From Fasciolopsis buskii (Eukaryota; Platyhelminthes; Trematoda; Plagiorchiida; Fasciolidae), in contig LUCM01009850.1 of assembly GCA_008360955.1 (NCBI GenBank), positions 144,542-208,541 of the forward strand: DNA of 64,000 nucleotides, read 5' to 3'. The notes under the pieces were generated by a model. The model saw only the letters and a list, made by a program, of their open reading frames with translations, was not told where the DNA came from and made no database searches. Positions within the stretch are counted from its first letter, which is position 1. Every line of letters starts with the position of its first letter. Of this stretch, positions 37,801-51,600 are shown piece after piece. A program made the translations under genes and the position numbers.

Positions 37801-38100
37801 TGGCTGAAGATGAAGGCAAAGCTAACTGGTCTACTCAAAGGAAGAAAATTTTACGGAGTTTTAGACGGAGTGAAAATGAAAAACACGAATCCTAATTGCA
37901 CACGTATGAGACTGAGGGCGGACTGGATAGGGCGATATGATGGGTAAGAAAACGAGCTTATGTAAGAACTGAAAACAGACCTCAGATACATTTACCATGG
38001 ATGTCCTGCAAGTTGTCATACTTGGTGTCTGAGTGTTTAATGTTGGGTGGCAGTAAGGGTTGGAAAATTGAGGGGGCTTGCATGCCATCCCGTTGGTAGT
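34851..38100. other. Unassigned, with a chain of plus-strand open frames at 35.6-36.7 kb
   Basis: Plus-strand frames at 35605-35904 (99 codons), 35967-36149, 36163-36408 and 36320-36667 follow each other closely in shifting frames, as a decayed gene would, but I could not assign them to a family. A retrotransposon 5' region is a guess only. From 36.7 to 37.6 kb the sequence returns to AT-rich non-coding type, with ttaataattttatatatat near 37296. Nothing else is recognised. Confidence 0.3.
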
Positions 38101-39899
38101 GATAACGTTTCTTTGGACAGTCGTAATGCTTCACATAATTAGAGGTACCAAAGGTAATAAGTGGCCGATTGGGTTGGCTTTAGGTTGAACGTACCGGTGC
38201 TGGAGCACCAGACCTGTCTAGCAGCATCCTAGCAGAGACAAACAGCTAGTGCATAGTCTAGTGTAGGAGTTGTCGGCGACAAGGTCTGTATTGCACCTGA
38301 AGTTTCTGTTGGCCATGAAACAGGAAGTGTGGTTATTAGTGGCCTGCAGATGATCCACAGATAGACGGTGGAGGCAGTTTGAAATGCTTTCTAGCTGGTG
38401 TCACTATTGATCAATAAAACAAGATCATTGGTTGGAGATATGATGGTGCAGAAACAGTTAAACTGTATGGAGTAATGCTAACAATCAGTTTCTTACTACC
38501 GTTTCAGGGCCTAGAAGTCTTACCTGGGATGGATAGAAGAACGAGCCTTTTGTGTTGAGGACGTATGCTACGAGCCTTCTATCTGCTTGCTGTACATAAG
38601 ATGCCTGGCTTAATCATTTCTGAACTCCGTGGTTCTTATTTGAAACGTGATTCACAGCCAGCCTATGACGTCTCTGCCTAGGCTGACTCCAATGATCTGA
38701 TAGGGTATCTGGCGCTGTGGTTGAGAAATAAAACTTATTCTCTGCCACGTTTGTGGAATTCGTTCGGTTTACGAGCCCAGTGCACAAGCCTCTATGGGAT
38801 CATTCGAAATGGATCAAGCATGAACAACCGTCAATGCTGCCACCTGAGATGACCGGGAAAAAGCAACACTGAACTGAATGACAGATTGCACAGTGGATCG
38901 GACACTTGACGGGAGTTGCCGAGGCGTCATAATAGGTAGAAATCGAGAAGCATAAGCATACTGGGGTCAGTAACCTATATTTGAACAGGACGATGGAAAC
39001 TTGTACCAGCAGGTAGGTTCCATGACAATGCTTCAGTAATTTAGAAAGAAAGAAACTTTGTCAGCTGTTTTGAACGTCAGCATACATGTCAAATGTACTT
39101 TGAAACGTCAAGTGTGGTCGAAAACTAAGGGGCAATGGTGAAGCATATGTAGAACGTCCGATGCGTTAATTCTCTAGGTCGTACAACAAGGAAGGCAAAT
39201 GCATATCTAACGAACAAAGGCGGTGCGAGTCCTATCCTATAGTCCAATATCGCATGTGGCGTATGCCTTTGCAGCCCGAGTTAGTTTTGCTGCCTGTGTA
39301 CCCTGAACTCTGCAAAATCTTTCTTTTCTTACAGAGTAATGTTTGAGCCGATGTAAGTTCTTTCCTTGGCTCACCTGCCTGACCGCAAATACTAGCGTGA
39401 TATGTTTAGCATCTGCTGCGGATGGACTGTATTTCCTACGATAGGGAAAGCTGAGGCAAGCATGCTGCAATTATCAGGAGTTTTATAATTATGGGTGAAG
39501 AAACCCGAATTAGGAATAGAAAAACATAAGGAGGATGGTTGCTTTTGCCGTGGAACACAGATACGTAAGTATGATTCTGCAATCTTTAACGCCGCGACCT
39601 TCCTTAGCGAACGCCGGATGAAACATGACAATGCTGGCTGGTTTGCCGCGTAAGTAAATAGGATTGCCTACGAGATGCGTGCAGTTTTCATGAACCTCAG
39701 CTGCTTAACCAGGGTATAGGGAGTCGACCAGATTGGAGTAGGCAGGTGAGCATGGATCACGATGGGTAGGTAGGAAGGGTAAAGGAAACCTCGAAATCGC
39801 CCTTAGGTGAAATATCCGCGACTAGAGAAAATGTTCCCGGTAATACCCGACATAAAGTCTGGACTTCATATGCAGCAGAGAACTATACGAGGAAATAAC

Positions 39900-42175
39900 T
39901 AGGGGATAGGAAGGCCACTGTAAATAGAAATTTATCCAGGATTCTGCTATTAACAATGATCACACTATTAGGTGGCATTGTTGATGAAGTTCTCAATACC
40001 TTGGTTTAGTAATTAATAAGGTAACAAGCAAACTTCAAATATCAAAGCCTCTGAGGGACAGAAGTCGTACACAATAATCCGGGTTGGTACGGTCAACCGG
40101 ACTTCGCTTTTGAAGGCCTTGGCAGACGATGATAGGAGAAAATGTTGAAGCTAAAGCAGTGCTTTACATCAAAATCTCGAACCCTATTGCTAAACGTGAT
40201 GATCTGAACTCGAGATTCAAGCCTTCTTTTGGGATAAGATGCGTTTGTAGTAGAAGAGGCAGCATTTTTGGCTGAGAACTTTACCATCCATCTGTTGGCC
40301 CGAGTGTTGGGAGATATTGAGTCTTGGGTTATTTCGGCGATATTAGAACCTTGTGCCTGGAGCTAAAAAGTATGAGCAATTATGATGTTATCAGCAGCCA
40401 GAAAAAAGATACCGCTTCTAAAAGATCAAAATCGCCATTAACTTACAAAAGAGACAACTTGAGGTGGGAGACAACGATTTACTCTTACCGCTTGTCTTCT
40501 GGGTGGACGATATGACGCGAAACAAAGGTTTAGGTTCGGTCGCTCCATAGGATTTGATCTTGATTAGCGGTCAGCGAATGGATAATCTATCTAAGTATTT
40601 TGACATATCCAAAGTGCCTACTGTTACCCAATCTCCGTCAATGGCGGCCATTATGACTGCAATTAGGCAGTCAGTCATTCACATAGTGCAAGGTAACTTT
40701 GGAGGAAGCCTTGTTAACCAAGGTGGGCAAGTTTTACAGCGCAAGATATCATAAAGTACTTTTTATTCAAGCGCTCCGTTAATCAGGGGACACAGGGAGT
40801 ATGGTATGTATCAAGCCGTGTTCCTCTCGTTTGTATGGGGATTTGGCTAAACAGTTCCCGCTTGGAGAACATATACCGCATTTGGACAGAGCAGTTAAAT
40901 ATTTTGGTCAAGGGCGCTCAAATATCCCGTCCACATAGCATGGGGACAGAGGGGGTAACTAGTATGGCCGAGAGTGGTGGATGAAGTTTGCTTTTCCAGA
41001 AACGGGACTACCTATTCCGGTATGAAATAAGCCGCTGTGAATAATTCTGGGGTCTGGCACAGTGGACACGAAATCGGAAGTTGCTGTCAGTTCTTAAGGA
41101 TGAGGCAAGCAGTCTTTCAAATGTCTCAGCGATTTCTTAAGGGTTGTATGGGCCAGTGTCATTGTGGGTGAGGTATGGCTGACCGGTGATTTCAATAGTT
41201 TCCCCGGAGCTGTCTGTGGGGTAGGTTGGCTGATGGCACACAGCTCTTGCCACCTGCTAAGGCAGCCCATAACAATTCCCAACTGCTCTGAAAAGTAATT
41301 GATTAGTAGGAAATAATAAAGTCCCTGGTTCCAGGAAATCCTCCTGAAGTTCGACTATGTTGCAACTTAATCGATCACAGCTGTTCCTTTTGGTGAGCAT
41401 CAAATTTGACTGATCCGAAACCTCTAATGTTTAGGCATCTTTCTAGCATTGACTACAGCTTCTCAATTAAAATTGCTCCTCCCGTCGTGGGAAGAGTGAG
41501 TCCCAAACTGCAGCTCCAGAATAGACTTGGCATGCAATCCCGATTTGCCCTATATTAGGACCTAGCGACTGAAAATGGGATGATACTTTTCTGAGAGAGC
41601 AAGAATGTGGAGTTGAGGGGCAGGCGACTAAATCCAGGGAAGCTACTTTCAAATAATATGCAGACCTGCATTAACCTTCTTGTAAAAAATCGATTTAGCG
41701 TGTTTCGGATCATTATCAGTTCTAGTAAATGCTGCGTTGATCCTCCTTGATGAGTTTTATCAGCAAAAGTGACCTAGCAAGGTTAAAGTGTATTTAACTG
41801 CATCAGTTTTGAGTAACACATAGTTCGGCCAACGGCACAGTGAGTGGTGTGCGAGTCTCATGAGCAGTTGTTCGCTACGGATATCAGCCCTAAGCCATAT
41901 GGCACCCTTGGAACGGCCTTACTGGAGGTATTAGCACAAACGGCAGATATGGGATTGTGGAAATCCACAAAGCAGCCTCCACCACGATGAGATAAAGAAG
42001 GTTTCGGAATAGGTTACATATGAGTTTGACAACAGAATTGTCTAGAAGATTGCCACTTAACCAGATCTCGGTGATTAGTAAGTGGTAATTAGAAGAAAGT
42101 GCCAACATTCAAAGAGACAACATTTTCTCATCATAGAATGAACGTTGAGTAGAAAAGGCGGCAATAGGGAAATCA
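39900..42175 (-). pseudogene. CR1/jockey-like non-LTR element: endonuclease and possible RT remnant
   Basis: On the minus strand, 42160-42000 reads FLLNVHSMMRK and then LLITEIWLSGNLLDNSVV. After a frameshift it reads SHRGGGCFVDFHNPISAV (about 41990-41930). This matches the start of the endonuclease of CR1/jockey elements (LN..S..NK...LL.TETWLS...RRGGG). A poorer stretch at about 41530-41465 may be the FPTR region. Far downstream, 40200-40130 reads NRVRDFDVKHCFSFN, which resembles the VRDLGV block after the RT palm. The strand bias (G and T on the plus strand) continues to about 38 kb, suggesting the element extends there. Stops and frameshifts are frequent and no catalytic FADD was found, so it is dead. 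Confidence 0.62.
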
Positions 42176-44150
42176 TTCTATTTAATTTCAGCTTTTTTCT
42201 AGAATTTTTCCGATGCTCATTTTTGATCCTTTCCGGAAATGCTTTGCATCGTCTGAAATCAGGACATAGCCCCGGAGGAGAATGATGATTCATAGGATAA
42301 TAGTGGCTGGAAGTGGACGGTAGACGATCCATCAGATGAATTGAGCGGGCCATCGTGTGGGTTGTCATTATGTAGACTGGAGCGGTGCAATCCATCCTCA
42401 TTACATTCTGCCTCAGAAATGTTGCTGCAATGGGCAACGTTGATAGTGACATTTTTTTGGTTGATCATCATGGGCGGAGGAGCAAAATGCAGCAGTTATG
42501 AAATTTATACTACCTGGTGGTTAAGCTGGTTGTGACAGAAACATTTGTTGCTGGTGTTTGTGAGTCGAATCTATTGGTGAGTAGCTAGTGGTCCCCGGGA
42601 AAGAAGATGGTTGGTATGGAGAAAGTCACTGTTAAGGAGAGAGCAGCAGTCTGCGGGAGGGTTGTAGGACGCGGGAGCGAGCGATGTTTTATTGAGACAA
42701 GGAAAATGTAGCTGATTTGAGTTGGGAAATGATTGGTGAGACATGGATGGATTAATTTCTGATGAGGATTGAGGCATGGGAGCTGCTAACAGTGTGTGAG
42801 AGAACCTACTAGAGGGAATAATTTCTCCATTACACTTCCATTATAATGATGAATTGATGGAAATTACTGTTTCTTTTAGTTATTGGAAGTGTTTATTTTG
42901 TCGTGGTCAACAGAACGGACAACGAGCAAGAAGACTTGAACTGGATCGCGAAAAACCGGTGGTTGGAGGGTTAAAGGGGGCACACTAGCAGAGTAAATGT
43001 ACCGGAGTAAAGTTCTGATAATGAGTCTGAGGCCCGTTGGTGTTGACTGCAGGTTGTTATTTAGTGTTGCAATGAGGATTCGAGACCAGTAGGGGAAGGT
43101 ATGAATGACGATCTCGGGTAATAAGTCATTTGGTTCATGGGCTTCAGTCCTCGTCGGATCAGGATTGGGTTTGCAAGAGTGGGTAATGGTTCCATTCCCG
43201 GAGGGTGGTTCAAAGAAAGGTGACAATTTTTTAGGTCCCATGAAGGCCCTCATATGCCTCTTTGGAAGGTGGCTTGGCGTTGACCTTAGAGGAAGGAATA
43301 TTGATGCTGTTTGCGTAAAGGAATAAGTTCTAGAGTGGCACGGAGCCAAATTAGGTTTGGGTAGGTGGATTTGGGGGCCATAGGGTTTAATGAGGTGAAA
43401 ATTCTCCTTTTTGAGGGAAAGTGAATTTAGCCTTTTGATTTCAGGTATATGCTAACTGAACTTGAGTGAAAACGCTGCTGGGTCATCCTTTTCAAATAGC
43501 CCGTTGGCATGTCAGGTATAAATGTAAGGGAGTGGATGAAGTTGTCAGCTCGCTGATTGCAGTTAACTTAGGGTAACGCCAGACGGGGGTTTTGCTCGAT
43601 GCATGCGTAGGAGGAGGTGAAATGGTCATATCAAGGTCCACCATAGGCAACTGTCCCAAAACGGTTTCAGCCGGCGACGCTTTTCATTCTCTTTTGGGAC
43701 ACGGGCTGGCGGGAGTGGGAGTGATTTGGGGTTGTAGGCACGCGTTTGTCATAGGCCTGAGCCTCCATCCGCGAAAACCTCCCTGTGGAGCGGAATTTTG
43801 TCCAGGAACGTCTTTGTTCTCACGAATGGGTTGTATGTGTTGACATTTTGACAGTTAATAATAAATTCTTTAGTAGTGGGTTCATTCAAAATTTGGTAAC
43901 TTAGAGGGAGATCTTTTAGCTGGAACTTTTTCCTTAATCTGTTGCATGTGAACCCGTAATGAGCCACGTCACAGGCATTAGTAAGGCGTGATTTCACCAC
44001 TTGCAAGAGCAGGCCTTTAAGACTGTTAAGCACGACGTCGATTTTGTCTATCGCGGTAGGTTTTTCAGTGGAGATTGGGTTTGAAGTACAACAGGTGGAT
44101 AATAATGTCTGAGGGCTGGGGCAACCTGGGAGTTTCACTGCATTGATCAC
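42176..44150 (-). other. Possible ORF1/5' region of the minus-strand non-LTR element
   Basis: Immediately upstream of the endonuclease start on the same strand is a series of open frames rich in Pro, Ser and Thr (42452-42075, 42777-42571, 43349-42876 with 157 codons, 44150-43749 with 133 codons). Non-LTR elements of this kind often carry an ORF1 before the endonuclease-RT ORF, which fits the position. I see no zinc knuckle, PHD finger or esterase motif, so the call rests on position, strand bias and composition only. The 157-codon frame is the most substantial of the series. Confidence 0.3.
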
Positions 44151-45169
44151 TGAGAATAAACGCGAAATTGTCCTCCATTGCTGAAATTTGTTTTGGATGC
44201 TTATTACTACCTGTTCAAATTCGGCAGGTTTCTGTGTGCCTTCTGGTATAGGTCTACGCGGATGGCAGAAAATAGGCCGGTTCCATCAGTGAGTGACGCC
44301 TCACCAACTTTTGTTTTGCGGTTTCGGGCAATCCGTTTTCCTGCTTAAACCACTCGACAGATTTACGTTCAAATGCATTTGTGGATACCGTGGGTCAGGT
44401 CACGGAAGGCCAAATAAGAGACTCCATTTTCAAATGGGATTTGCTTTTCCAATGGAAAACATGATTCGCCTCCCAGGGTGCTAGGGCGGAATTTGGAGCA
44501 AACAAATTGTGTTCGGTAATATACGAGGCATTTGGGCTATAGTACAGGGGTTTGCTAATCACCATAATTCTTATTCAAATATTTGGGGGAATTTAATCTC
44601 GGGTATTTTTGGGCGCTACAATGCCAAATTGGATAAAGTATTTTCTATATCCTTTGCTATATCATTCAATAAATGACAGAGAATATTCAAAGCCAACAGT
44701 CGCATATGAATCTTACTTAAAACTATTTAACGATCGGGCCTAAATGGCTGCAAAGAAATGCCAGTATAGCCCAAAGTCTGTATCCAGGGCGCAAGGCAAT
44801 TGATGAAAGTGATGCAAACAGGCAAGGGATATGCAGTGTATGGCTTTTTAACCAAGTCTAAAATTGGAATGCCTCAAGCAATGCTGCGGTAGGTAGACAT
44901 TCAAAACTTTAATCATGTTACTTTTGTCTTCTTGGGTTCAAATAACAGGCGCGACGCAGATTCGTGAAACCTTACAATGGAAAGAGTCAGAAAACTGAGA
45001 GTGCAACGTAATAGATGTTCAACCAACGGATAAGCTTGGTAGTTTCCTGCATGTGTTACGGCGCAAACTAACTATGTTAAGTAGTACGTGAGGGAAGTAT
45101 ACACCAATAAGGAGGTATATCAGTGAATCTAAATCCCTCGTTATTTGGCTCGGGATGATGTCTGCGTAA
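44151..45169. other. Unassigned stretch
   Basis: No recognisable coding or repeat content. The plus frame at 44293-44484 has a few Cys and His residues but not in a zinc-finger spacing I trust. The minus frame 45213-45019 runs into the neighbouring dispersed repeat. Confidence 0.4.
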
Positions 45170-45286
45170 CCTGTTGTCGAAGCACCGTCCGATCCAAGAA
45201 GCTCTCGGTGCAAGAACTTGGACGATCAGGCATCTCGCCGCATAGTCCTGTAATCTAATGGAACTGAACTTTAGCCCAAGCTAAAG
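45170..45286 (+). repeat. Dispersed repeat, probable 3' end of a jockey-like element
   Basis: The segment from cctgttgtcgaagcac to about 45270 aligns with 56293-56395, matching at roughly three quarters of positions by eye, including shared tracts such as gctctcggtgca and ctgtaat. The copy at 56.3 kb lies just after the RT C-terminus of a jockey-like element, so the repeat is probably that family's 3' UTR. Here it stands without an RT upstream, as expected for a 5'-truncated insertion made by target-primed reverse transcription. It ends near a short inverted repeat, gctttagc-like, at about 45272-45286. Confidence 0.6.
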
Positions 45287-47239
45287 TTGAAGTGGGCAAA
45301 GCCACATTGGAAAAAGAAATTCCCGCTGGCTTTAATTGTGTCAAATAAGTATGCTATTGGTTACTGCAAGTCAATAATAGGAGGTATGATTGAAAAATTA
45401 ATATTGGGCAAACAAACTGTAGCAGCTTATAAGAAGTTCCGGAGTAGTGCGGTCTCTATATCGACGACAAAAGCTCTTGGTTAAAAGGATGCAAATAAAC
45501 ATCGTATTACGCGGAGAAAAGTCTAATCCGGTGAAACCTTAATAAGTGTTATTGTATAGCGCTACGGTGCAGCAGCGTTCACCTTTCACGAGAAAAACGT
45601 CACCCTCCACATCCTCGATCTTTCAGATTAGTGTGTTGTCTGTCCGTGCCCGCAGCCCCCAACACCCCGTATGTTCCGAAAGTCAAAGTATCAAGCGCAG
45701 TATCAAATCCAACAGATAGCGTTTGTGCTTACAGCTGAAACTCACTGTTCTACTTCTGGATATATGGCGAATAAACAGACATCAGACGATTCATTAAGTA
45801 CAACAAAATTAGTATCGTCATTGAACACATGTTCTGGCAGTCGGATCCATAGCGGAAAATCCTACTGGTGAAAACCCTATCTCTAAGGTGAAGACATGTG
45901 TGGTTGCGCTGCCATCGTAAACTAGAGCCTCCAGAGATCCCATCTGATACAGGGGTGAAGGGTTATTCAAGATTTTCACCGAAAACAGTTCAGTATTTTG
46001 AACGTCTCAGTTTGATCAATGAGGGTGGGACGGCTTGTGGGGGAGTAAATGGCAAGGTCTTGGATGCTTTCTTAATAAATCTGACATCGGTCAGCAGGCA
46101 TCTTGCTGGTCAATTTGTGAAAATGTATAGATGAGTTACATCCTCTTGTTGGTAAGGCGGCTAGACTAAAACAAAATAATTTGCAGAGGCTCAAACACTT
46201 CGAATAGTGTGAAGGATATCGTTGACGGGGTCGCGAAAGTCTCTACACATGGTTTGCCCTCCACGTTGACACACGATGGAGAGGGTTATAAATTACTGAT
46301 AATAGGACATCCCGAGGCGGGGGCTTCAGAAAAGTCTATGGCATCACCAGTTTCAATCTTCGTGCACTCGTCCAGAAGTCAACCATTGAAAAGTGGGCGT
46401 TCGGCGGAAGGTTCCCATCGCGTGACTAGATTTTTACAACCTCGATCAGCGAAAAGGTAGCATGGGCTCCACACGCCCGTCCCCGGGCCTCTGATGAATA
46501 TGACGGCAGCGATGATCTTTGTACCGATCCCAGTGTATTACTAGTTAGCATGTCGGAGGCGGCATCCTTTCCCCCTCTAACCCAGAGGGCAATCTTCCTC
46601 GCCTTACAGATTTGTTCACCCAAATTTAATCCCTCCCCTTTATTCCTGGTGATTTGATTTTGTGGTCCAAACGACCGTAGTTAACTGAACGGCTAAAGTT
46701 CATATGGCAAGTTTACACTCGGTGAGTAGTAGCATCAACCTTCGGCAGAAAAGCGGATATACTTTCATAATATTTTCTCCAAGTTTCTTTTGATGTTTGA
46801 TATTAGTCGGATAACGTTAAATTTTTGCCCCCGTTTCATTGAAAAGGAGGTTTATACCCTTCCGCTAGCGCTGAACTTTTCGAGTATTTGTGCCTTCGAA
46901 TAGCTCAAACCACTCGGCACCCTTCTCCCGTGGATTGGCTGATTGTGCATTATCGAAACGGTTCCATTTCGGCAACCCGATGTACACAGTACTTCGGTCG
47001 TATCTGTCTTCGGACTCGACTCTTTCCTATTCAGTCGACTAGACGGCCTTGGTTGAACGAGGTTCACAATATGAAGCAAGACATGTTCGGGGCAGCAATC
47101 TGGACGAAGTTGCCTCATCCATGATAACAAGGGGTCTGCGAAGTACCAGCTTGCTGCTATGATTTCATGCTGTTCTGAATAAATAAGTACTCGTATATCT
47201 GCCCTCTGACGATCTTCTTCAGGCATTTGAATAAAACCC
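45287..47239. other. Unassigned stretch upstream of the CR1-like RT
   Basis: Several plus frames of 60-85 codons (45671-45871, 45898-46134, 46209-46460) and a 141-codon minus frame at 47277-46852 are open, none with a recognised motif. This is where the endonuclease of the following CR1-like element would be expected, but the GDFN, FPTR and SDH landmarks are absent. Probably decayed or 5'-truncated. Confidence 0.35.
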
Positions 47240-48606
47240 ATGCATGAACCTGAGAACTTTCGCCGAATTAACCACACTTCAGTTCTACCCAGGCTTATGG
47301 AAAATATCGTTAAAGAGCAGCTGGTTAACTTCCTTACTACTCAAAACCTTATCGACCCTTCTCAGCACGACATCCTGAGGGGCCGATCTTGCCTCACCTG
47401 TCAGTTTGAATTCTTGAACCTGGTTATCCAAAGTGCTAATTACCATCGGTCAATGCCCATAGTCTTTTTAGACGTCAAAACGTTTGACCACTTCTGTCAC
47501 TCCCGACTTCCGGCGTAACTTCGGGCTTATGGAAAAGAAATCCACCCTTACCTTGGCTATCATCCTGCCTTTCCGATCGCTTTCAGGTAGTCAGTAGTCA
47601 TTTTTCCCAGCCCTGCGCTATTACCAGTAGAGTCATTCGGGAGAGCGTCCTTGCTCCTCTCAAATTCTTCCTATACACTCATGATATGTTTACAGTTATT
47701 CGTCATGGTACACCATCCTGTTTGCCGATGACACTAAAATAGTCTTCTCTTTTGAGGCCGGTTTGTTTAGCTCCACTTTTGCAACTATCCATGAAGACCT
47801 AGAGTCCCTTGATAACTGGTGTTCCAAGTGGCTTACGATGTTATCTGCCGACAAAAACTCTCTGATAACATGTAAATGCCATGTTCCTCCGGGCGCCCTC
47901 TCTATAAACGGCATGCCAACTCTTGTATTGCACACAGCTAAGAACTCAGGGTTACAATACTCCTGCTCTTTCACCTTCCACGAGCAGGCTCACCATCATA
48001 CCGCTATAGCTTAGAGAAACGGCACAATGATCTTAAGGGCATTCCGCACTCAAGACTGCTGATTTATCACCTTCAAGTCCCATGCCAGGCCCCCAACTCG
48101 AGTACTGTCCGGTTATCTTTACGCATATGCGTAAAGTCGATCGAGTTGCAATCGAGAGTGTGCAGCATACATTCATTAGAAATCTCCTAGGTCCTTCATT
48201 CAGCCTAAACTACAGGGCCAGATGCTAGGTGAATAAACGTGAACCATTGTGGCTTCGTTGAGTTAAATTAAACCTTGCATCTCCTTCATCTTTGCCGTAA
48301 TAATGCCCACTCCACCACAAACGTCCTACTCGACGCTGGTAGTCCCCCGCGTCCACTTCTTAGTGGATACAACTCGTTAAGAATACCCTCAGCTTGACTA
48401 TCGATCAGAGCGAAATTCTTCACGGTTGCTTGCACAAAACTGTAGACCAAACCCCCGGTGCCTTGCGATCGTGCCCAAATTTATCCCAGTTCAAAGCCCA
48501 GCTGGCGAAGTTACTCGACGTCTCGTTCTTAATTAACCTGACACGAGCTAACATTGGACTAAACGATCAAGTTCATGCCCTAGTCTTTGCTAGGATCATC
48601 ATCTAG
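47240..48606 (+). pseudogene. CR1-like non-LTR reverse transcriptase (best preserved RT)
   Basis: From 47240 the frame reads PENFRRINHTSVLPRLMENI, then LTTQNLIDPSQHDILRGRSC, the PENFRPISLTSV and SQHGF.. landmarks of CR1-type RT. Motif A is at 47457-47516, MPIVFLDVKTFDHFCHSRLP, with its aspartate kept. After two frame changes ESVLAPLKFFLYTHDM (about 47640-47690) matches the QGSVLGPLLF block. The catalytic FADD is intact at 47721-47732, followed by LESLDNWCSKWLTMLSADKN, the thumb approach. The C-terminus is visible at 48450-48530 (GALRSCPNLSQFKAQLAKLL). The protein would make DNA from element RNA at a nicked target. At least three frameshifts and several stops make this copy inactive. No endonuclease is seen upstream. 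Confidence 0.9.
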
Positions 48607-51600
48607 GGCACGGCTTCACCTCTCACTTCCTCACTTTCTCGCACGTCCACGCTAACGCACTCTTTGGCCTCCCTTGTAGTGATGCACCCTCTTCACCGGT
48701 GGCCTAGGCAACCAACCTTTGAGCCTTTTCCTATGTGTGAGGACGAAAATGTCGAAGTGCTTCTTGACGGATTCACGCTCCTATCATTCTCCGTGATTTT
48801 AAACACATTTAGCTCGCGTACTCCTCGTTTCTGATGCAATCTAATCCTCTTTAATAGCTTGGCAGGGCTGAATAGTTGGTTCCTACTAGCCCCAAACCTT
48901 CAACTACCCCTAAAACGTCTTTCATAGCTCAGTTCTAGTTACCACATTTTACCGAATAGATGCATTTTATTGCAGGTATGTTGCCGCGATCTAATAATCA
49001 CCATAACCCCAAACCGGCACCCGAGCTGTTACCAGTTCCGTCCTCGTAATGGCAATTCCAAATCCGGTACCCTGTCATTTCTTCCAAGAACCTGCTCGAG
49101 TTCTGGCCCGGTCAACCAAAACTACACCCATTATCGCATTGGATACTTCAACTCTCATCCTTGCGATTGGGCAAAACGGCAATTGCTACTCCCTACGGAA
49201 AGGCTTGCGCATTTCATATTCCCCACCGATATTGCTGACTAAGATCAAAAGCCGCGACAACAAAAATGACTGAATAAAGGATATTCTTGGCTAGTGTAAT
49301 AAAGAAGTGTGATTACGCAAAATTTCTCCTATCTAACGTACCTCCCAGTACAGTTCGTTGCCATCTGTAGGTAAATATAATCACTATTCTCGGGAGTTCC
49401 ACATCCGAAGCTTCATAGATTTCCTCCAGATAGTTCTGGACAATTCTGACAATCTTTCTTCGCCTTCGGTATTCTCTTTGTCCGCTTTTTGTTGTCAAAT
49501 ACATCTTATCCAATTTGCCTGACGTCCCGCCTTGCTTTCACCACTTCCATCCAAATACCGCAATACCATTGCTTGTCATCTCCTCAGCTCAAGGTTTACG
49601 TCCACTACGTAATGCTCATGACTTTTGGGGACTCCGGCCACATCTCGAAATCCGTCTTTGAGCTTCGTTCATGTTTTGCGCCAGCAGTGAGCACGTTTAG
49701 TGCATTCAGTTACGAAGCGACTCGTAGTCCGCTGCCCGCAAATAGTCCCAGTGAACTCCGTTATGGTCTTGAAAAATTAGTTTTCTATTTTCGCTCTTCA
49801 CTGTTATAGTTATATTTCCCCCATTGCTTTGTAGAACCTTGTTTCACTTTCCAGTATGCTTCTCCAATAACTCACTGTTGATCCCACCCCCTATCTTTTT
49901 CGATTTCTATTATTCGCACATACTGTGCAACATCCCTGTAAAAATATGAACTTGCCTTGCGCATGCCTCTCGGAAATCGAGAAATACACATTATCATTGT
50001 TTTCACCATTATTACTATCTTATACTCACCGCTGTGCTCTTATGCGGCATACACCTTGTTCATACCTTGTATATCCCCTTTACCATCGCAGCTTCCCATT
50101 TTTCAAGTGCCTTCGACTCCTCAAGGGAAACATCCTACGGCTGGGCAACAGAACGCAGGTAGTTCTGCTAATCGCAGAAAGACTGTCTGGCCTATCCTGC
50201 CCGGGTCAACAGCTTTAAAATCGTTCACTGTGTCTAACTCCATCGCAACCTATTCCTCTGTTGTTATGGTTTCCGGAACTTCCGAAATCTAAGCAGTTTC
50301 CGGGATTTCCGGTTGACATGGGCTTCATCCGGCCAGCGGAATATACCGTTGAACGATTTCATTGAGACTTACCTCGACGGATTCCGTCAACACCGGTTTT
50401 CCGCCTGGCGGTTCTAGTGCTGTGACCGATTACCTGAATTTTTCCTCAAACTGCACATACGCGTAGTAGACGTTGGGAATGTTTTGATATTTTTGCTAGG
50501 CTACACACTAACAGGTACTTTTCTTTTTGCTGGGGCGCCCGCACCTTGTGTGGTGTTTGTTTGGAGCTTTTGTACATTTTTGGGTACCATTCAATTTGTA
50601 AACTGCCGTTTCTCCTCTTTTGAGTTCTCGTTGCTCATCTTACTTTGAGCACCACATTGTTGGCACTTGGTGACCATATGGAGGATAAGCTTCTCCGTCA
50701 GTCTGAATGGTCCCCCCCTAGTGACCGTCTAACGTTCTGCTGCAGCCGATTTTTTTGTCCCAGTAACCGGAGTATTCATGCGAAATTCATTTTCATTTTT
50801 TCAATCTTGGGGGTACTACGACATTTGACGAGAGTTGTAGTTGATGATTTAGTTAATTTCGAAAGCAGAATTCGTTGCACCAATCCAGTTATCAAAGCGT
50901 GACAAGAGTTTAAAATCACACGCACCCGGTTATCATGTACCGGGACTTAAGGCTGGTCCACTGAAATTTAAGATCACTCTGAAAAAGAAAGCTCACTGCC
51001 GGGTCTCGGAAAGTTGTCTTTGCACTGGTAAGTTTTTGGGCCTTAAGGAGTCTGAACTCACGAGCTAGCAAAAAAGATCTCGCCGCCAACACTACCTGTT
51101 GGGTCGTGGAGGGGCCTTAACCTAGATTGGATCTCTACCCTCATCAAATTCTGTTGGCTCTGTGATAACCCACCTGTTGCCATTTATTGGAACCCAGCAT
51201 GAACTCTGTTCAAAAAAGCTGTGAAAACAATTTTCGCTTTCCGGAGCGACATTTTGAATCGGATGCATCACGTCAACATGTAGGATGCTTAAAAGGCGAT
51301 CTTTTATTTCCATGTAAAATAATTTGACTCTTAAGTTGGGATTCAGCGCACAATGCTTTCTGTTACTGCATCTTCTAGATAAGTCAGACAACCATTTCGA
51401 ATGCCGCTGTCCGAATGTATGTTGCGGGCGAGGGCTCCGGTCGAGTTCTGGATCCTTCACTTCCGTTTCCGAAGATGGGTGACACGGGAAATATTCCATT
51501 ACATCTATTCATTGTGACCATTAGTTATTCCGCTCGCCCAGATGAAATTCAGCCAGTTATTATCAACCCGCTGACCGACATCCTGCCAAGGTCCACACAC

